Below, in pieces: positions 45,952-54,823 of a stretch of 64,000 nt of DNA. The notes under the pieces are model-generated. The model was not told the DNA's origin. It did no database searches and saw only the letters and a program-made list of their open reading frames with translations. This DNA is from an uncultured Flavobacteriaceae bacterium. Its GTDB lineage: Bacteria > Bacteroidota > Bacteroidia > Flavobacteriales > Flavobacteriaceae. The position numbers and the translations under genes were made by a program. Location of the stretch: the NCBI GenBank assembly GCA_913065125.1, contig CAJYAG010000003.1, forward strand, positions 1-64,000, given 5' to 3'. The first letter of the stretch is position 1; every line of letters starts with the position of its first letter.

Positions 45952-45955
45952 GCTG

Positions 45956-45963
45956 CAAAGATA
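45956..45963 (-). promoter_or_regulatory. Promoter -7 box TATCTTTG for era
   Basis: The reverse complement of 45956-45963 reads TATCTTTG, only 5 bases from the era ATG, so the transcript would have a very short leader or the start is leaderless. GTTG (reverse complement of 45982-45985) sits 18 bases upstream as a weak -33 element. Confidence 0.55.
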
Positions 45964-46048
45964 GTTTGTTTTTTAATTTATCAACCTTTAAAAGTTAGGA
46001 TATTGTCGTTGAGCGGATTAAGTTTTTTTAAAATAAAAGTTGATTTTT

Positions 46049-46080
46049 TTTGAAAGAAATAGAAAATGGTTGTATCTTTG
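46049..46080 (+). promoter_or_regulatory. Strong promoter of tRNA-fMet (TTTG-N20-TATCTTTG)
   Basis: TTTG at 46049-46052 and TATCTTTG at 46073-46080 are spaced 20 bases apart, matching the Bacteroidota promoter fully. The tRNA begins 11 bases after the -7 box. Confidence 0.88.
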
Positions 46081-46090
46081 CAGTCCAAAT

Positions 46091-46163
<73 letters not shown>

Positions 46164-46168
46164 CTAAT

Positions 46169-46200
46169 AAAAAGTCAAAACAGTTAAGTTTTGACTTTTT
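46169..46200 (+). terminator. Rho-independent terminator of tRNA-fMet
   Basis: AAAAAGTCAAAAC (46169-46181) and GTTTTGACTTTTT (46188-46200) form a 13-bp perfect stem with a 6-base loop and a 5-base T run, immediately after the tRNA. Confidence 0.95.
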
Positions 46201-46537
46201 ATCGTTTAAAGCAGATTGGACGAGAAGCTTAGACTGATATTTGTAGAAGTAAGTCCAATTTCCGCAACAAAAAGAGTAATTAGAAATAGTTACTTTCTTT
46301 TATAATACACTCAGCTATACTGTAATTTCTGTTTTTGACAAAGCCCCGCTTTTAAAAATTAAATGCCATGATAATGGACTAAAGATATTTAAAGATGGAC
46401 ACTTCGTTTATCTTTACATTTTAACTCCATTCAAATTTATAACTTGAACTTTCCTTAAGTAGATGTATTTTAAGAAATTTGCTTAGTCATCTTAGTTGCA
46501 TTTTAATTATATTTGTGCTTATTAATCCCCCGTTATT
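46201..46537. other. 337-base region between tRNA-fMet and the radical SAM gene
   Basis: I see no ORF of useful length on either strand. It contains GTCCAATTTCCGCAAC at 46253-46268, a 14/16 match to the tRNA 3' end (46149-46164), and ATTGGAC at 46215-46221 as its inverted partner. The rest is AT-rich with no clear promoter; the radical SAM gene start has no good -7 box. Confidence 0.6.
46253..46268 (+). repeat. Degenerate copy of the tRNA-fMet 3' end
   Basis: GTCCAATTTCCGCAAC matches bases 46149-46164 of the tRNA (GTCCAATTCCCGCTAC) at 14 of 16 positions in the same orientation, 104 bases downstream. It could be an attachment-site duplication or a tRNA remnant; chance is not excluded. Confidence 0.4.
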
Positions 46538-47911
46538 ATGCTCTCTTATATAAGAATTAAATACCTGAGTTCGTTTAGAATTATTACTTTTTTTACAATT
46601 TTTTTGAGTTTACTTTTCTTTTTTTTGGGAGTAGTTCGATTTTTTGAAATTGATTATTTTCTTAATTTTTTACCAAAAACTACAAGAGAAATTCTAAATG
46701 AATCTCCCATATGGACGAACTACATTTATTTAATAATTGTTATAACCAATTTACTTGCAATCATTTTACTGCTTAGAAAAAAGCGGCTTACTGTTGTTGT
46801 GTCACAATATTTGGCAGTAAGTATGATAATACTTGTTTTGTATCATTTTTTTATTATGAAAGAGATAGGTTTTTTTATTGCAATAGAAATGCTTTTTACA
46901 ATTGTGTTTTATGTTTTCTTTGCTTGGTTTACAAGCTATGCAGAGAGAAAAGGCTATTTGTCAAAAATCTCTAAAGAGAAAACTTCTGTTTTTTTGAAAA
47001 TACAAGAAGGATGTGATCATGAATGTGCATATTGTCCAATTCCTATAAGGAAAGGGCGCTCTAGAAGTGATACATTGCAGAACATCGTTGCAAATGCAGA
47101 AAGAATGGCAGAAGAAGGGATCAAAGACATTGTGTTAATTGGAGATAACATTGGCGATTTTGGAACGGGAGAAAAAGGGAACTTAAAACATGATCATAGT
47201 TTTTTAGAGCTTTTAATGGAGTTAGATAAAATTGGGGATATACATCGTTTTAGCTTTTTATCTGTAACCACTCCTATGTTTAGTGATAGAACGTTGAACT
47301 TTATAAAAAAATCTAAAAGATTTTCGCCTTATTTTAGTATCAGAATGGATAGTGCGAGCGATGAAATATTAACAAAAATGAATCGCCCTTTTCCTTTAAA
47401 ACACTATAAAGAGTTATTTTCTAATATTAAACAAATAATGCCAGATGCTTATATAATTGTAGAAATCATTGTTGGTTTTCCTGGAGAAACAGACGAGTTA
47501 TTCAATGAGACTGTTCAGTTTTTATCGGAAGTAGATATTTCAAATATACAGACGACTGTCTATTCAAATAAAATTGGGACTAAAGCATCTAAAATAACGG
47601 AAGGAATTGTTTCAGATTCAGTTTGTAGAAAAAGAGAAAAGATGCTGATAGAGCTTTCTAAAAAGAAATTAAAAACTTTTTATGAAGGTCAATTAGGTAA
47701 AGAAAAAACCGTTCTGTTTGAGAAGAAAAGAAGAGGGGATTATATATATGGTTATACAGATAATCATGTGAAAGTTAAAGCTACTTGGGATTCGAAACTA
47801 GGAAATTCACTCCATAAAGTGAAGTTAACCGGAATTAATGAAAGTTTTATGCATTTTGACTTTATTGAGTTTAAAGTAGAGAGTAAATACGATAATTATA
47901 TTCAGATTTAA
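46538..47911 (+). CDS. Membrane-anchored MtaB-like radical SAM protein lacking the MTTase N-terminal domain
   Basis: The 457-residue protein has four predicted TM helices (about residues 15-35, 60-80, 86-106 and 110-131). A radical SAM domain follows: KIQEGCDHECAYCPIP holds the CxxxCxxC cluster (C159, C163, C166). RKGRSRSDTLQNIV, VLIGDNIGDFGTGE, VGFPGETDELF, VRSFYEGQLG-like FYEGQLGKEK and a C-terminal TRAM-like end all match MtaB/MiaB tRNA methylthiotransferases. The normal N-terminal UPF0004 domain, with three Cys for the auxiliary 4Fe-4S cluster, is replaced by the membrane region, and residues 1-158 contain no Cys at all. The reaction therefore cannot be ordinary methylthiolation. The frame is uninterrupted. 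Confidence 0.9.
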   Translation: MLSYIRIKYLSSFRIITFFTIFLSLLFFFLGVVRFFEIDYFLNFLPKTTREILNESPIWTNYIYLIIVITNLLAIILLLRKKRLTVVVSQYLAVSMIILVLYHFFIMKEIGFFIAIEMLFTIVFYVFFAWFTSYAERKGYLSKISKEKTSVFLKIQEGCDHECAYCPIPIRKGRSRSDTLQNIVANAERMAEEGIKDIVLIGDNIGDFGTGEKGNLKHDHSFLELLMELDKIGDIHRFSFLSVTTPMFSDRTLNFIKKSKRFSPYFSIRMDSASDEILTKMNRPFPLKHYKELFSNIKQIMPDAYIIVEIIVGFPGETDELFNETVQFLSEVDISNIQTTVYSNKIGTKASKITEGIVSDSVCRKREKMLIELSKKKLKTFYEGQLGKEKTVLFEKKRRGDYIYGYTDNHVKVKATWDSKLGNSLHKVKLTGINESFMHFDFIEFKVESKYDNYIQI

Positions 47912-47942
47912 ATTTCTTGTTATGAAATTTATTTTTTTATTG

Positions 47943-48956
47943 TTAGTTTGTTTTCAAAAATGTGTCGTAATTTTCTATAGATTGAATAATTAATTTCACG
48001 GCTTCTACATAAAACGCTTGATTTATGTTTTCAAAAGTATCTGTGTCTTTATGGTAATCTTTGTGGTCTTCTACACCAAAATATATAAACGGAATTTTCT
48101 CTTTATGAAAAGATCTATGATCTGAAGAATTTGTCCAGTTTTGTTTTGTTTTATCATTCGGGTCATCATGTCCAGATAATAAAGTAATTGAAGATTTTAC
48201 CTTTGTTAAAGGCTCTTTTAAGTGCGGATAATGAAATATACCACAGGCGTATAATTCGTTTTTATCATTTCGAGAAATCATATCCATATTAATATTTAAA
48301 ACGATATTCTCTTTTCCTAAAGGAAAATTTTTCACCAAATAAGCAGAACCATGCATTCCTGCTTCTTCAGCATCAACAGTTGCAAAAACTAAGGTATGAT
48401 TTGGAGTTTTATCTTTAAAATAATCTGCAATTGCAATTACAGCAGCAGTTCCTGAAGCGTCATCATCTGCTCCGTTATATATCTTTCCGTTTCTAATTCC
48501 TAAATGATCATGATGTCCAGTAATTACAATTACTTTGTTAGATTTTCCTTTTATCATGCTTATTACATTTCCACCAACTACTGTGGTGTCAGGTACATTT
48601 GCGTCGTTTCTTTCTTTGCCTTTTACAGGAAACATACGTTGTCTTCTTGCGCCTTTATAAGTGGTTATAAACTCTTGAATGTATCCATTTTCTATAACGG
48701 TTGCTAATTGCAATCTTTTAAATTCGTTTGCAATTAATTGTTGTGCTTTATAGTTACCTGGTTTCGTAAAACCTCTTCCTTCTAAAGAATCGCTAGCTAA
48801 TATTTTTATGTTATTTAATAATTGCGGCTCATCAATTTTAATGTTGTTTGAAGAAGCAACAGCATTTAATTGATTTGGTAGTTTTAGCTCGTTTGATTTA
48901 CATCCAACGAAAAGAAGAATAAATATTAGGGCGAAAAAAGCAGCTTTAATTTTCAT
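47943..48956 (-). CDS. M28-family metallopeptidase lipoprotein
   Basis: The 337-residue precursor has lipobox LLFVGC. The dizinc aminopeptidase motifs are present: VITGHHDHLG (His), YNGADDDASGTAA (bridging Asp), VDAEEAGMHGS (catalytic and zinc Glu), NMDMISRND (Asp) and SSDHRSFHKEKIPFIYFG (last His). A protein-degrading or peptide-trimming role in the periplasm or at the surface is likely. It is a single gene with a divergent gap of about 110 bases to PorP/SprF. Confidence 0.93.
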   Translation of the reverse strand: MKIKAAFFALIFILLFVGCKSNELKLPNQLNAVASSNNIKIDEPQLLNNIKILASDSLEGRGFTKPGNYKAQQLIANEFKRLQLATVIENGYIQEFITTYKGARRQRMFPVKGKERNDANVPDTTVVGGNVISMIKGKSNKVIVITGHHDHLGIRNGKIYNGADDDASGTAAVIAIADYFKDKTPNHTLVFATVDAEEAGMHGSAYLVKNFPLGKENIVLNINMDMISRNDKNELYACGIFHYPHLKEPLTKVKSSITLLSGHDDPNDKTKQNWTNSSDHRSFHKEKIPFIYFGVEDHKDYHKDTDTFENINQAFYVEAVKLIIQSIENYDTFLKTN

Positions 48957-49066
48957 GTGATAAACAGTTTAATGATTGATTAATGGATAAAGATAAAGAA
49001 TAATAGAATTGAAAAACACTATTTTTAATTAGAATTGATTTTCTCAATATTATTTTAAGTTTAAAA

Positions 49067-50080
49067 ATGGTATCATTAATTGAATATGTTATATTTGAAA
49101 GCTTAAAATACAACACTTTGCAAAGAGTACTAATTTTTCTTTTTTTTCTTTTTAGCTCCTTGTCTGCTTTAGGTCAAGAGACACTTCCAATTTATTCTGA
49201 TTATTTGTCTGATAATGTATTTTTAATTCATCCATCGGCAGCAGGAATTGGATCTAGCGGTAAAATTAGAGCTACAGGAAGAAAGCAATGGCAAGGTGTT
49301 GAAAATGCACCAGAATTACAAACCTTGAGTTTTCACAATAGATTTGGCGAAAAAGCAGCATTAGGTTTTGTTGTTTTTAATGATAAAAACGGATACCACT
49401 CTCAAAAAGGAATTCAGGCTAGTTATGCATTTCATTTAAATGTTGGTAACGGAAGTGTATTTGAGCAATTGTCTTTTGGATTGTCTGCAACAGCGGTTCA
49501 AAATCAATCCGATCAAAGAACCTTCTTTGGCGATAGAACTGTTCAGCAACTTATAGAAAGTACAAGTTATTTTAATGCAGACTTTAGTGTTGCGTATCAT
49601 AAAGTTGGTTTTTCATCGTACTTTACTGTGAAAAACTTATTGCTTTCTGCTAAAAACAACTTGAATAATAGTTTAGAGCCGCTAGATTTAAGAAATTATA
49701 TTTTTAGTGCAGGCTATTATTTTGAGCATAGAGATATTATAAGTTTAGAGCCTTCTTTTATGTTGCAATTACGTGAAGGAACAGGCGAAGTAATTACAGA
49801 TTTTAATATTAAAGCGTACAAAAACTTTAACAAAGCCCAACTCTGGGCAGCGGTATCTTACCGAAGAAGTTTTGATAATGGAGCGATAGAAAATCTCAAC
49901 TACCTTTCTCCAATTGTTGGTATTAATTACAATCAAATGATGGTTTCTTATACGTATACAAAACAATTAGGTGATATTGTATTTTCTGAATCTGGATACC
50001 ATCAAATTACTTTAGGAATAAATGTTTTTCAAAAAAGACAAAGAGCAGCAGCTTGTCCTAATATTAACGCTTCATTTTAA
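49067..50080 (+). CDS. PorP/SprF-family type IX secretion membrane protein
   Basis: The 337-residue precursor has a signal peptide ending near ALGQE. The family start YSDYLSDNVFLIHPSAAGI is followed by GRKQWQGVENAPELQTLSFH and repeated beta-strands (FGLSATAVQNQSD, FSAGYYFEHRD) of an outer-membrane barrel. PorP/SprF proteins accompany T9SS substrates with type B sorting domains. No SprB-like adhesin is adjacent, so its partner is elsewhere. A TATATTTG sequence inside the 5' coding region (49090-49097) resembles a -7 box; it would leave no ATG, so I keep the start at 49067. Confidence 0.88.
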   Translation: MVSLIEYVIFESLKYNTLQRVLIFLFFLFSSLSALGQETLPIYSDYLSDNVFLIHPSAAGIGSSGKIRATGRKQWQGVENAPELQTLSFHNRFGEKAALGFVVFNDKNGYHSQKGIQASYAFHLNVGNGSVFEQLSFGLSATAVQNQSDQRTFFGDRTVQQLIESTSYFNADFSVAYHKVGFSSYFTVKNLLLSAKNNLNNSLEPLDLRNYIFSAGYYFEHRDIISLEPSFMLQLREGTGEVITDFNIKAYKNFNKAQLWAAVSYRRSFDNGAIENLNYLSPIVGINYNQMMVSYTYTKQLGDIVFSESGYHQITLGINVFQKRQRAAACPNINASF

Positions 50081-50081
50081 A

Positions 50082-50876
50082 CTAGAAGTCTAATTTTTCT
50101 ACACTATAATTTTGATTGTTTCCTAAAACAAATTCCAACACTTTGGTGTTTGTGTTGATGTAAAATAAGTGATTGCTTTGTAAGTTCTGAGTATTTAATA
50201 AACCATTTTCTTCTAAAACTCTTTTGGTCTGCTTTGCGACCGCTTGCCCAGAATCTATAATTGTGATGTCAGTTCCAATGATTTCTTGTATTTGAGGGAT
50301 TAAATACGGATAATGGGTGCATCCTAAAACCAGGTAATCAATATTGTGTTGAAGTAATTTGTGTAAATGATTGGTTAATAGCTGAGTCATTTCTGAAGAA
50401 ACTAATTGTCCATTTTCAATCAGTTCTACCAAGCCTTCACCAACTTGTTCAACGATAGATACTTCTTGATTTATTTTGTTTAATGTTGTAGCAAATAAGC
50501 TGCTATTTAAAGTTCCTTTTGTGGCTAAAATGCCAATATTTTTTGTTTTGGTGTTTATTGAAGCTGGTTTAATAGCTGGTTCAATTCCGATAAATGGAAC
50601 ACTGTAATTATTTCTAAGATAATCAATAGCATTTGTTGTTGCCGTATTACAAGCAACTACAATTAACTTGCAGTTTTTTTGGAGTAAGAATTCTGTATTC
50701 TTTATAGACAATTCAAGAATCTTTTTTTCTGATTTTTGACCATAAGGTGCGTTTTTACTGTCTGATAAATAAAGGGTGTTTTCATTTGGTAAAAGTTCAT
50801 GTATTTCTTTCCAAATAGAAGTTCCTCCAATACCAGAATCAAAGACGCCAATAGATTGTTTAGAAGCTAGATTCAT
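50082..50876 (-). CDS. murI: Glutamate racemase
   Basis: The 264-residue enzyme makes D-glutamate for peptidoglycan. Catalytic cysteines lie in VACNTATTNAI and LVLGCTHYPYL, and the N-terminal FDSGIGGTSIWKEI is typical. It ends one base before the PorP/SprF stop region (convergent, 1 base between) and a strong terminator of the ompH gene precedes its start. Confidence 0.97.
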   Translation of the reverse strand: MNLASKQSIGVFDSGIGGTSIWKEIHELLPNENTLYLSDSKNAPYGQKSEKKILELSIKNTEFLLQKNCKLIVVACNTATTNAIDYLRNNYSVPFIGIEPAIKPASINTKTKNIGILATKGTLNSSLFATTLNKINQEVSIVEQVGEGLVELIENGQLVSSEMTQLLTNHLHKLLQHNIDYLVLGCTHYPYLIPQIQEIIGTDITIIDSGQAVAKQTKRVLEENGLLNTQNLQSNHLFYINTNTKVLEFVLGNNQNYSVEKLDF

Positions 50877-50890
50877 ATACTAACAAAAAT

Positions 50891-50923
50891 AAAAAAACCT
50901 ACTTTATTAAGTAGGTTTTTTTT
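50891..50923 (-). terminator. Rho-independent terminator of the OmpH gene
   Basis: CCTACTT (50898-50904) pairs with AAGTAGG (50909-50915); A runs and T runs extend both arms (50891-50897 and 50916-50923). On the minus strand it lies 25 bases beyond the OmpH stop and separates the ompH-bamA block from murI. Confidence 0.9.
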
Positions 50924-50947
50924 AATTTATAATTAAAGTAGATTTCT

Positions 50948-51457
50948 TTAGAATCCTAATTTAGCTTTTACAGCATCGTAAATGTCTGTTCCCTTTTCAA
51001 AGATAATTAATCCACCGCCTGGAGCAGAATTAAAAACATATACTAATCCTTTTGCTGCAGCAACATCTTGAATTGCTTTTTGAGCCTTTTCGTAGATTGG
51101 GTTTTTCAACTCAATTTCTTTTTTTCTTAACTCTTGAGTAGCAATTTGCTCTGCTTGTTGAATTTTAGCTGCATCACTTTGTAATTCGGCTTTTCTTCTA
51201 GCATTTGTTTCTGGAGTTTGAGATTTTTCTTCAGCAGCATATCTTTGTGCTTTCGTTTGATAAGCTTTTATATTAGCCTCAATATCATCTTTATATGTTT
51301 TTTGAATCTTTTCTAGTTCAGAGTTTGCTTTTTTAGTATCTGGCATATTTTGCACTAACTTAGCAGTGTCTATATGACCGATTTTTTGTGCATTGGCAAC
51401 TCCTCCTACACCTAACATAAATACAGCTATTAATAATAACTTTTTAAATTGTTTCAT
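50948..51457 (-). CDS. OmpH/Skp-family periplasmic chaperone (second copy)
   Basis: The 169-residue precursor has a signal peptide (VANAQ end) and the Skp/OmpH layout: a strand IGHIDTAKLVQNMPD, a long charged helix pair (KKANSELEKIQKTYKDDIEANIKAYQTKAQRY ... RRKAELQSDAAKIQQAEQIATQELRKKEIELK) and KPIYEKAQKAIQDVAAAKGLVYVF-like end. It should bind unfolded outer-membrane proteins in the periplasm. It follows the larger OmpH gene by 36 bases; the two are paralogues. Confidence 0.9.
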   Translation of the reverse strand: MKQFKKLLLIAVFMLGVGGVANAQKIGHIDTAKLVQNMPDTKKANSELEKIQKTYKDDIEANIKAYQTKAQRYAAEEKSQTPETNARRKAELQSDAAKIQQAEQIATQELRKKEIELKNPIYEKAQKAIQDVAAAKGLVYVFNSAPGGGLIIFEKGTDIYDAVKAKLGF

Positions 51458-51493
51458 TTCTCCTTGTTTTAATTTTAATTTATTTATTCTTTG

Positions 51494-52228
51494 TTATTTA
51501 TTCTTTTCGTTTTTCTTTTTTGCAGCATTCTTTTTTTCTAAAAGTAATTTTCTTTTAGCATCTCTTTCTTTTATTTTAGCTTCCCTTTTTGCTTGTATTG
51601 CTTTTTTCTGATCTTCAATTTTCTTTAGTCTAGCTTGTTTTATTGCTTCTAACTTTTCTTGAGCTGCTGTTTTTTTTGCAGCAACATTGTCTTTAGAAGT
51701 TTTAATTTTTCGGTCTTTAACAATGCTTGCTAAAACGAGTTCGCTAATATCGTATTTTTTATTTGAATATAACATGACTAATTCGCTAGATTTATCTAAA
51801 ACAAAGTCATATTTTTTTCTTTTTGCAATACTTTGAACCGAATTATAAACCAAATCTTGTATTGGTTTTACCAATTGCTTTCTTAAAATGAATAAATCTC
51901 CTTGCGGACCAAAATATAGAGACTCTAATCTTGCCAGTTCTTCTTTTTTTATAGTAATGTCTTCTTCTTTTTCTTCAATTAAATCTTTTGTTAAAATTGC
52001 TTTTTCGTTTGCTAAATCTGTTTTAAGAACTTCTATGTGCCTTTCTAATTTAGATAAATTGCTTTTCCATTTTTCAACTTTAGCATTTAAATTATTTTGT
52101 GCGGTTACATATTCAGGAACATTTTCTAAAATATATTCCATATCTATATATGCTAGGTTCTGACCCTTTTGCGCAATGCTATTTTGTAGGGTAAACAAAA
52201 GAACGATTAATACGAATATTTTTTTCAT
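51494..52228 (-). CDS. OmpH/Skp-family protein with basic C-terminal tail
   Basis: The 244-residue precursor has a signal peptide (SIAQK end). The OmpH core starts NLAYIDMEYILENVPEY and ends around KKYDFVLDKSSELVML. After it there is a 60-residue extension rich in Lys/Ala (KAAAKKKNEKNK-like), absent from the second copy, that may bind acidic surfaces or RNA by chance charge. It lies 69 bases after bamA and 36 bases before the second ompH, all on the minus strand. Confidence 0.88.
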   Translation of the reverse strand: MKKIFVLIVLLFTLQNSIAQKGQNLAYIDMEYILENVPEYVTAQNNLNAKVEKWKSNLSKLERHIEVLKTDLANEKAILTKDLIEEKEEDITIKKEELARLESLYFGPQGDLFILRKQLVKPIQDLVYNSVQSIAKRKKYDFVLDKSSELVMLYSNKKYDISELVLASIVKDRKIKTSKDNVAAKKTAAQEKLEAIKQARLKKIEDQKKAIQAKREAKIKERDAKRKLLLEKKNAAKKKNEKNK

Positions 52229-52297
52229 CTTTAATAGTTTTTGTTTTGAAAAAACCGTGCCAAAAATAGAATACTTTACTAGCTAGATATCTAATTT

Positions 52298-54823
52298 TTA
52301 GAACTGCCTTCCAATAATAAAATGTGTTTGCCAACCAGATTTTGGAGCATTTGGAGAGTTGTTATAAATTGGTAATGCATCATATCCGTGAGCAAAATCA
52401 ATTCCTAGCAATCCAAACGCAGGCATAAAAATACGTATTCCAACACCAGCAGACCTTTTTAATTCAAACGGATTATAACTGCTAAAATTGTCGTAAGAAT
52501 TTCCAGCTTCTAAAAAACCTAAAGTATAAATAGAAGTTGCAGGTTTGTCAGTAATAGAATAACGTAATTCTAATTGAAATTTATTATATATTGTTCCACC
52601 TTGAATAGAAGAAAGCTGACTGTTTTCATATCCTCTTAATCCAATGGTTTCTCTTCCGTCTAATTGATAAGCGGCTAACCCATCTCCACCGACAAAAAAT
52701 CTTTCAAATGGAGTTGCACCAACTTTACTGCTGTAGTTTCCTAAGAATCCACCTTCAGCATTCATCATTAAAACAAGTTTATCTGTAAATGCTGTGTACC
52801 ATTTTCCTTTAAAACTTAACTTGTAATATTCCATCCATTTATACTTTTCAGCTAGGCTAATGTTTGTATAATCTTTTCCGTTTACTAACGAGTAAGGGAA
52901 TGTTAACTTAGCACCAATACTAAATTCTGATCCGTAGGTTGGGAATATTAGTGATGGTCCGGCTGAGTTTCTAATTAACTGAATATTATAGGATAAATTA
53001 TTTAAATTGGCATTGCTTAAAATATCTGTACCAACTCTAAACCCATAATTGTTTAAACTAAAGTTTTGGTAACTTATAGATTGTGATAGTTGAAAATAAT
53101 CATCTGGCCATTGCAATCTTTTTCCAAGACCAAGCGTAACACCAACGATACTTAAATTTTGATCTTTATCTACAATACCCGTTCTATAATCGTACTGATA
53201 TTGATTTGAGTTGTAGATTGAGAATGAGAATGATTGTGGTTTTTTACCACCTAGCCATGGCTCTGTAAATGAAAAACTATAGGTGCTGTATGTTCTACTT
53301 GCTTGTAAACGTAAAGATAATTTTTGACCATCTCCTGTTGGTAAAGGTTTGTAAGCTTCTTTTTTAAACATGTTTCTGATAGCGAAATTGTTAAACGATA
53401 ATCCTAACGTTCCGATAAAAGCACCACCACCATAACCACCTTGTAATTCTATTTGACTACCTCCTTTTTCTGTAACTGTAAAATCGATATCGGCAGTTTT
53501 ATTTTGCCAATCTGGTTTTACTTCTGGAGTAACATTTGTGTCAAAAAAACCTAATTGACCTATTTCTCTAATAGATCTAATGATTTCTGCTCTATTAAAT
53601 AAATCTCCTGGTTTTACTCTTAATTCTCTATATATTACGTGGTCGTTAGTTTTTTCGTTTCCAAAAACAGTAACCTTTTTAATAGTTGCTTTTTCGTCTT
53701 CACGAATTCTAACCTCAACTGTAATGGAGTCGTTTTCTACTTTTGTTTCAACGGCATCAACTGTAGCAAAAAGAAATCCGTTATTATGATACAGGGTTTG
53801 TAAATCTTGAGAATTTGGAGTGTTATCTCCTTTTACTCTTTCTTTTAACACAGTTCCGTTATAAACATCGCCTTTGTCGATACCAAGTATTCTTGACAAT
53901 TGATTTACCGTAAAGTTTTTGTTTCCAACATAATTAATATCACTAAAATAGTATTGTCTTCCTTCTTCTACTTCAATTTCTAAACTAATTGTATTGTCGT
54001 CATTCCAAACTAATTTGTCGCTTAAAATACGTGCATCTCTATAACCATTTCTGCTATATTTTTCTAAAATGCTTTCTAAATCTTCTCTATAATTATCTTC
54101 AATATATTTAGAAGATTTCCAAAACCTACCAAACATTTTTTCTTTGGTATTGCTCATCGCTTTTCTAAGCTTACTGTCAGAAAATTCTTTATTGCCAATA
54201 AAAGAAATATCTTTTATTTTAATACGTGTTCCTCTATCTATATGAACATCTATATTTACAACATTAATGTCTGAAGTGTCTTTTGATGTGTTTATAGATA
54301 CTTTGGTTTTTAAAAAACCTTTGTCAGTAAATTTCTTTTTAAAATAATTGGTTGAGGTAACAATTAAATTGTCAGTTACCATTGCGCCAGTTTTAAGATC
54401 TGTATCTTTTTTTAATTCTTTTCTTTTTGATTTTTTAATTCCAGAAAAAGTAACTTCTTTTAATTGTGGTAATTCTGTTACGTTAAATTGTAAATAAGCA
54501 ACATCACCATCAAGCTTTGAAATATATACATCAACATCGCTAAATTGTTTGCTTTCGTAAAGCTTTTTAATTGCGCTTGTTAATTTATCTCCAGGCAGTT
54601 TAATAAGTTGTCCGTTTCTTAAACCAGTAAATATTTTTACTGTTTCTTCGCTAAACTTTTTTAATCCAGTAACTGTAATTCCTCCTAAAACATATTCTTG
54701 TCCTTTTACATAAGATATTTGTGTTGGGATTGTATCTTTAGATGATGTATTATTGGTTTGTCCGTTAACATTTACAGTTAAAAAACTTAATAAAAATAGT
54801 ACTACAATAGTATATTTACTCAT
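52298..54823 (-). CDS. bamA: Outer membrane protein assembly factor BamA
   Basis: The preferred ATG at 54823 starts directly at the signal peptide (MSKYTIVVLFLLSFLTVNVNGQ), giving 841 residues; an ATG 20 codons upstream would lie well inside uppS. Five POTRA domains (YVLGGITVTGLKKFSEE onwards) are followed by a 16-stranded barrel with GLRGYENSQLS (the VRGF-type loop L6 motif) and a C-terminal aromatic (IIGRQF). The start overlaps the uppS stop by 8 bases. It inserts beta-barrel proteins into the outer membrane. Confidence 0.96.
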   Translation of the reverse strand: MSKYTIVVLFLLSFLTVNVNGQTNNTSSKDTIPTQISYVKGQEYVLGGITVTGLKKFSEETVKIFTGLRNGQLIKLPGDKLTSAIKKLYESKQFSDVDVYISKLDGDVAYLQFNVTELPQLKEVTFSGIKKSKRKELKKDTDLKTGAMVTDNLIVTSTNYFKKKFTDKGFLKTKVSINTSKDTSDINVVNIDVHIDRGTRIKIKDISFIGNKEFSDSKLRKAMSNTKEKMFGRFWKSSKYIEDNYREDLESILEKYSRNGYRDARILSDKLVWNDDNTISLEIEVEEGRQYYFSDINYVGNKNFTVNQLSRILGIDKGDVYNGTVLKERVKGDNTPNSQDLQTLYHNNGFLFATVDAVETKVENDSITVEVRIREDEKATIKKVTVFGNEKTNDHVIYRELRVKPGDLFNRAEIIRSIREIGQLGFFDTNVTPEVKPDWQNKTADIDFTVTEKGGSQIELQGGYGGGAFIGTLGLSFNNFAIRNMFKKEAYKPLPTGDGQKLSLRLQASRTYSTYSFSFTEPWLGGKKPQSFSFSIYNSNQYQYDYRTGIVDKDQNLSIVGVTLGLGKRLQWPDDYFQLSQSISYQNFSLNNYGFRVGTDILSNANLNNLSYNIQLIRNSAGPSLIFPTYGSEFSIGAKLTFPYSLVNGKDYTNISLAEKYKWMEYYKLSFKGKWYTAFTDKLVLMMNAEGGFLGNYSSKVGATPFERFFVGGDGLAAYQLDGRETIGLRGYENSQLSSIQGGTIYNKFQLELRYSITDKPATSIYTLGFLEAGNSYDNFSSYNPFELKRSAGVGIRIFMPAFGLLGIDFAHGYDALPIYNNSPNAPKSGWQTHFIIGRQF

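Noticed and set aside
46538..47911. Frameshift or fusion of two adjacent genes creating the TM-radical SAM protein
   Set aside because: One uninterrupted frame runs through the junction at about residues 135-150, with no alternative start with good context for a separate radical SAM gene. An assembly error remains possible but is not suggested by the bases.
49090..49097. TATATTTG as the promoter of the PorP/SprF gene
   Set aside because: It lies inside the coding sequence, downstream of the only ATG that gives a complete signal peptide.
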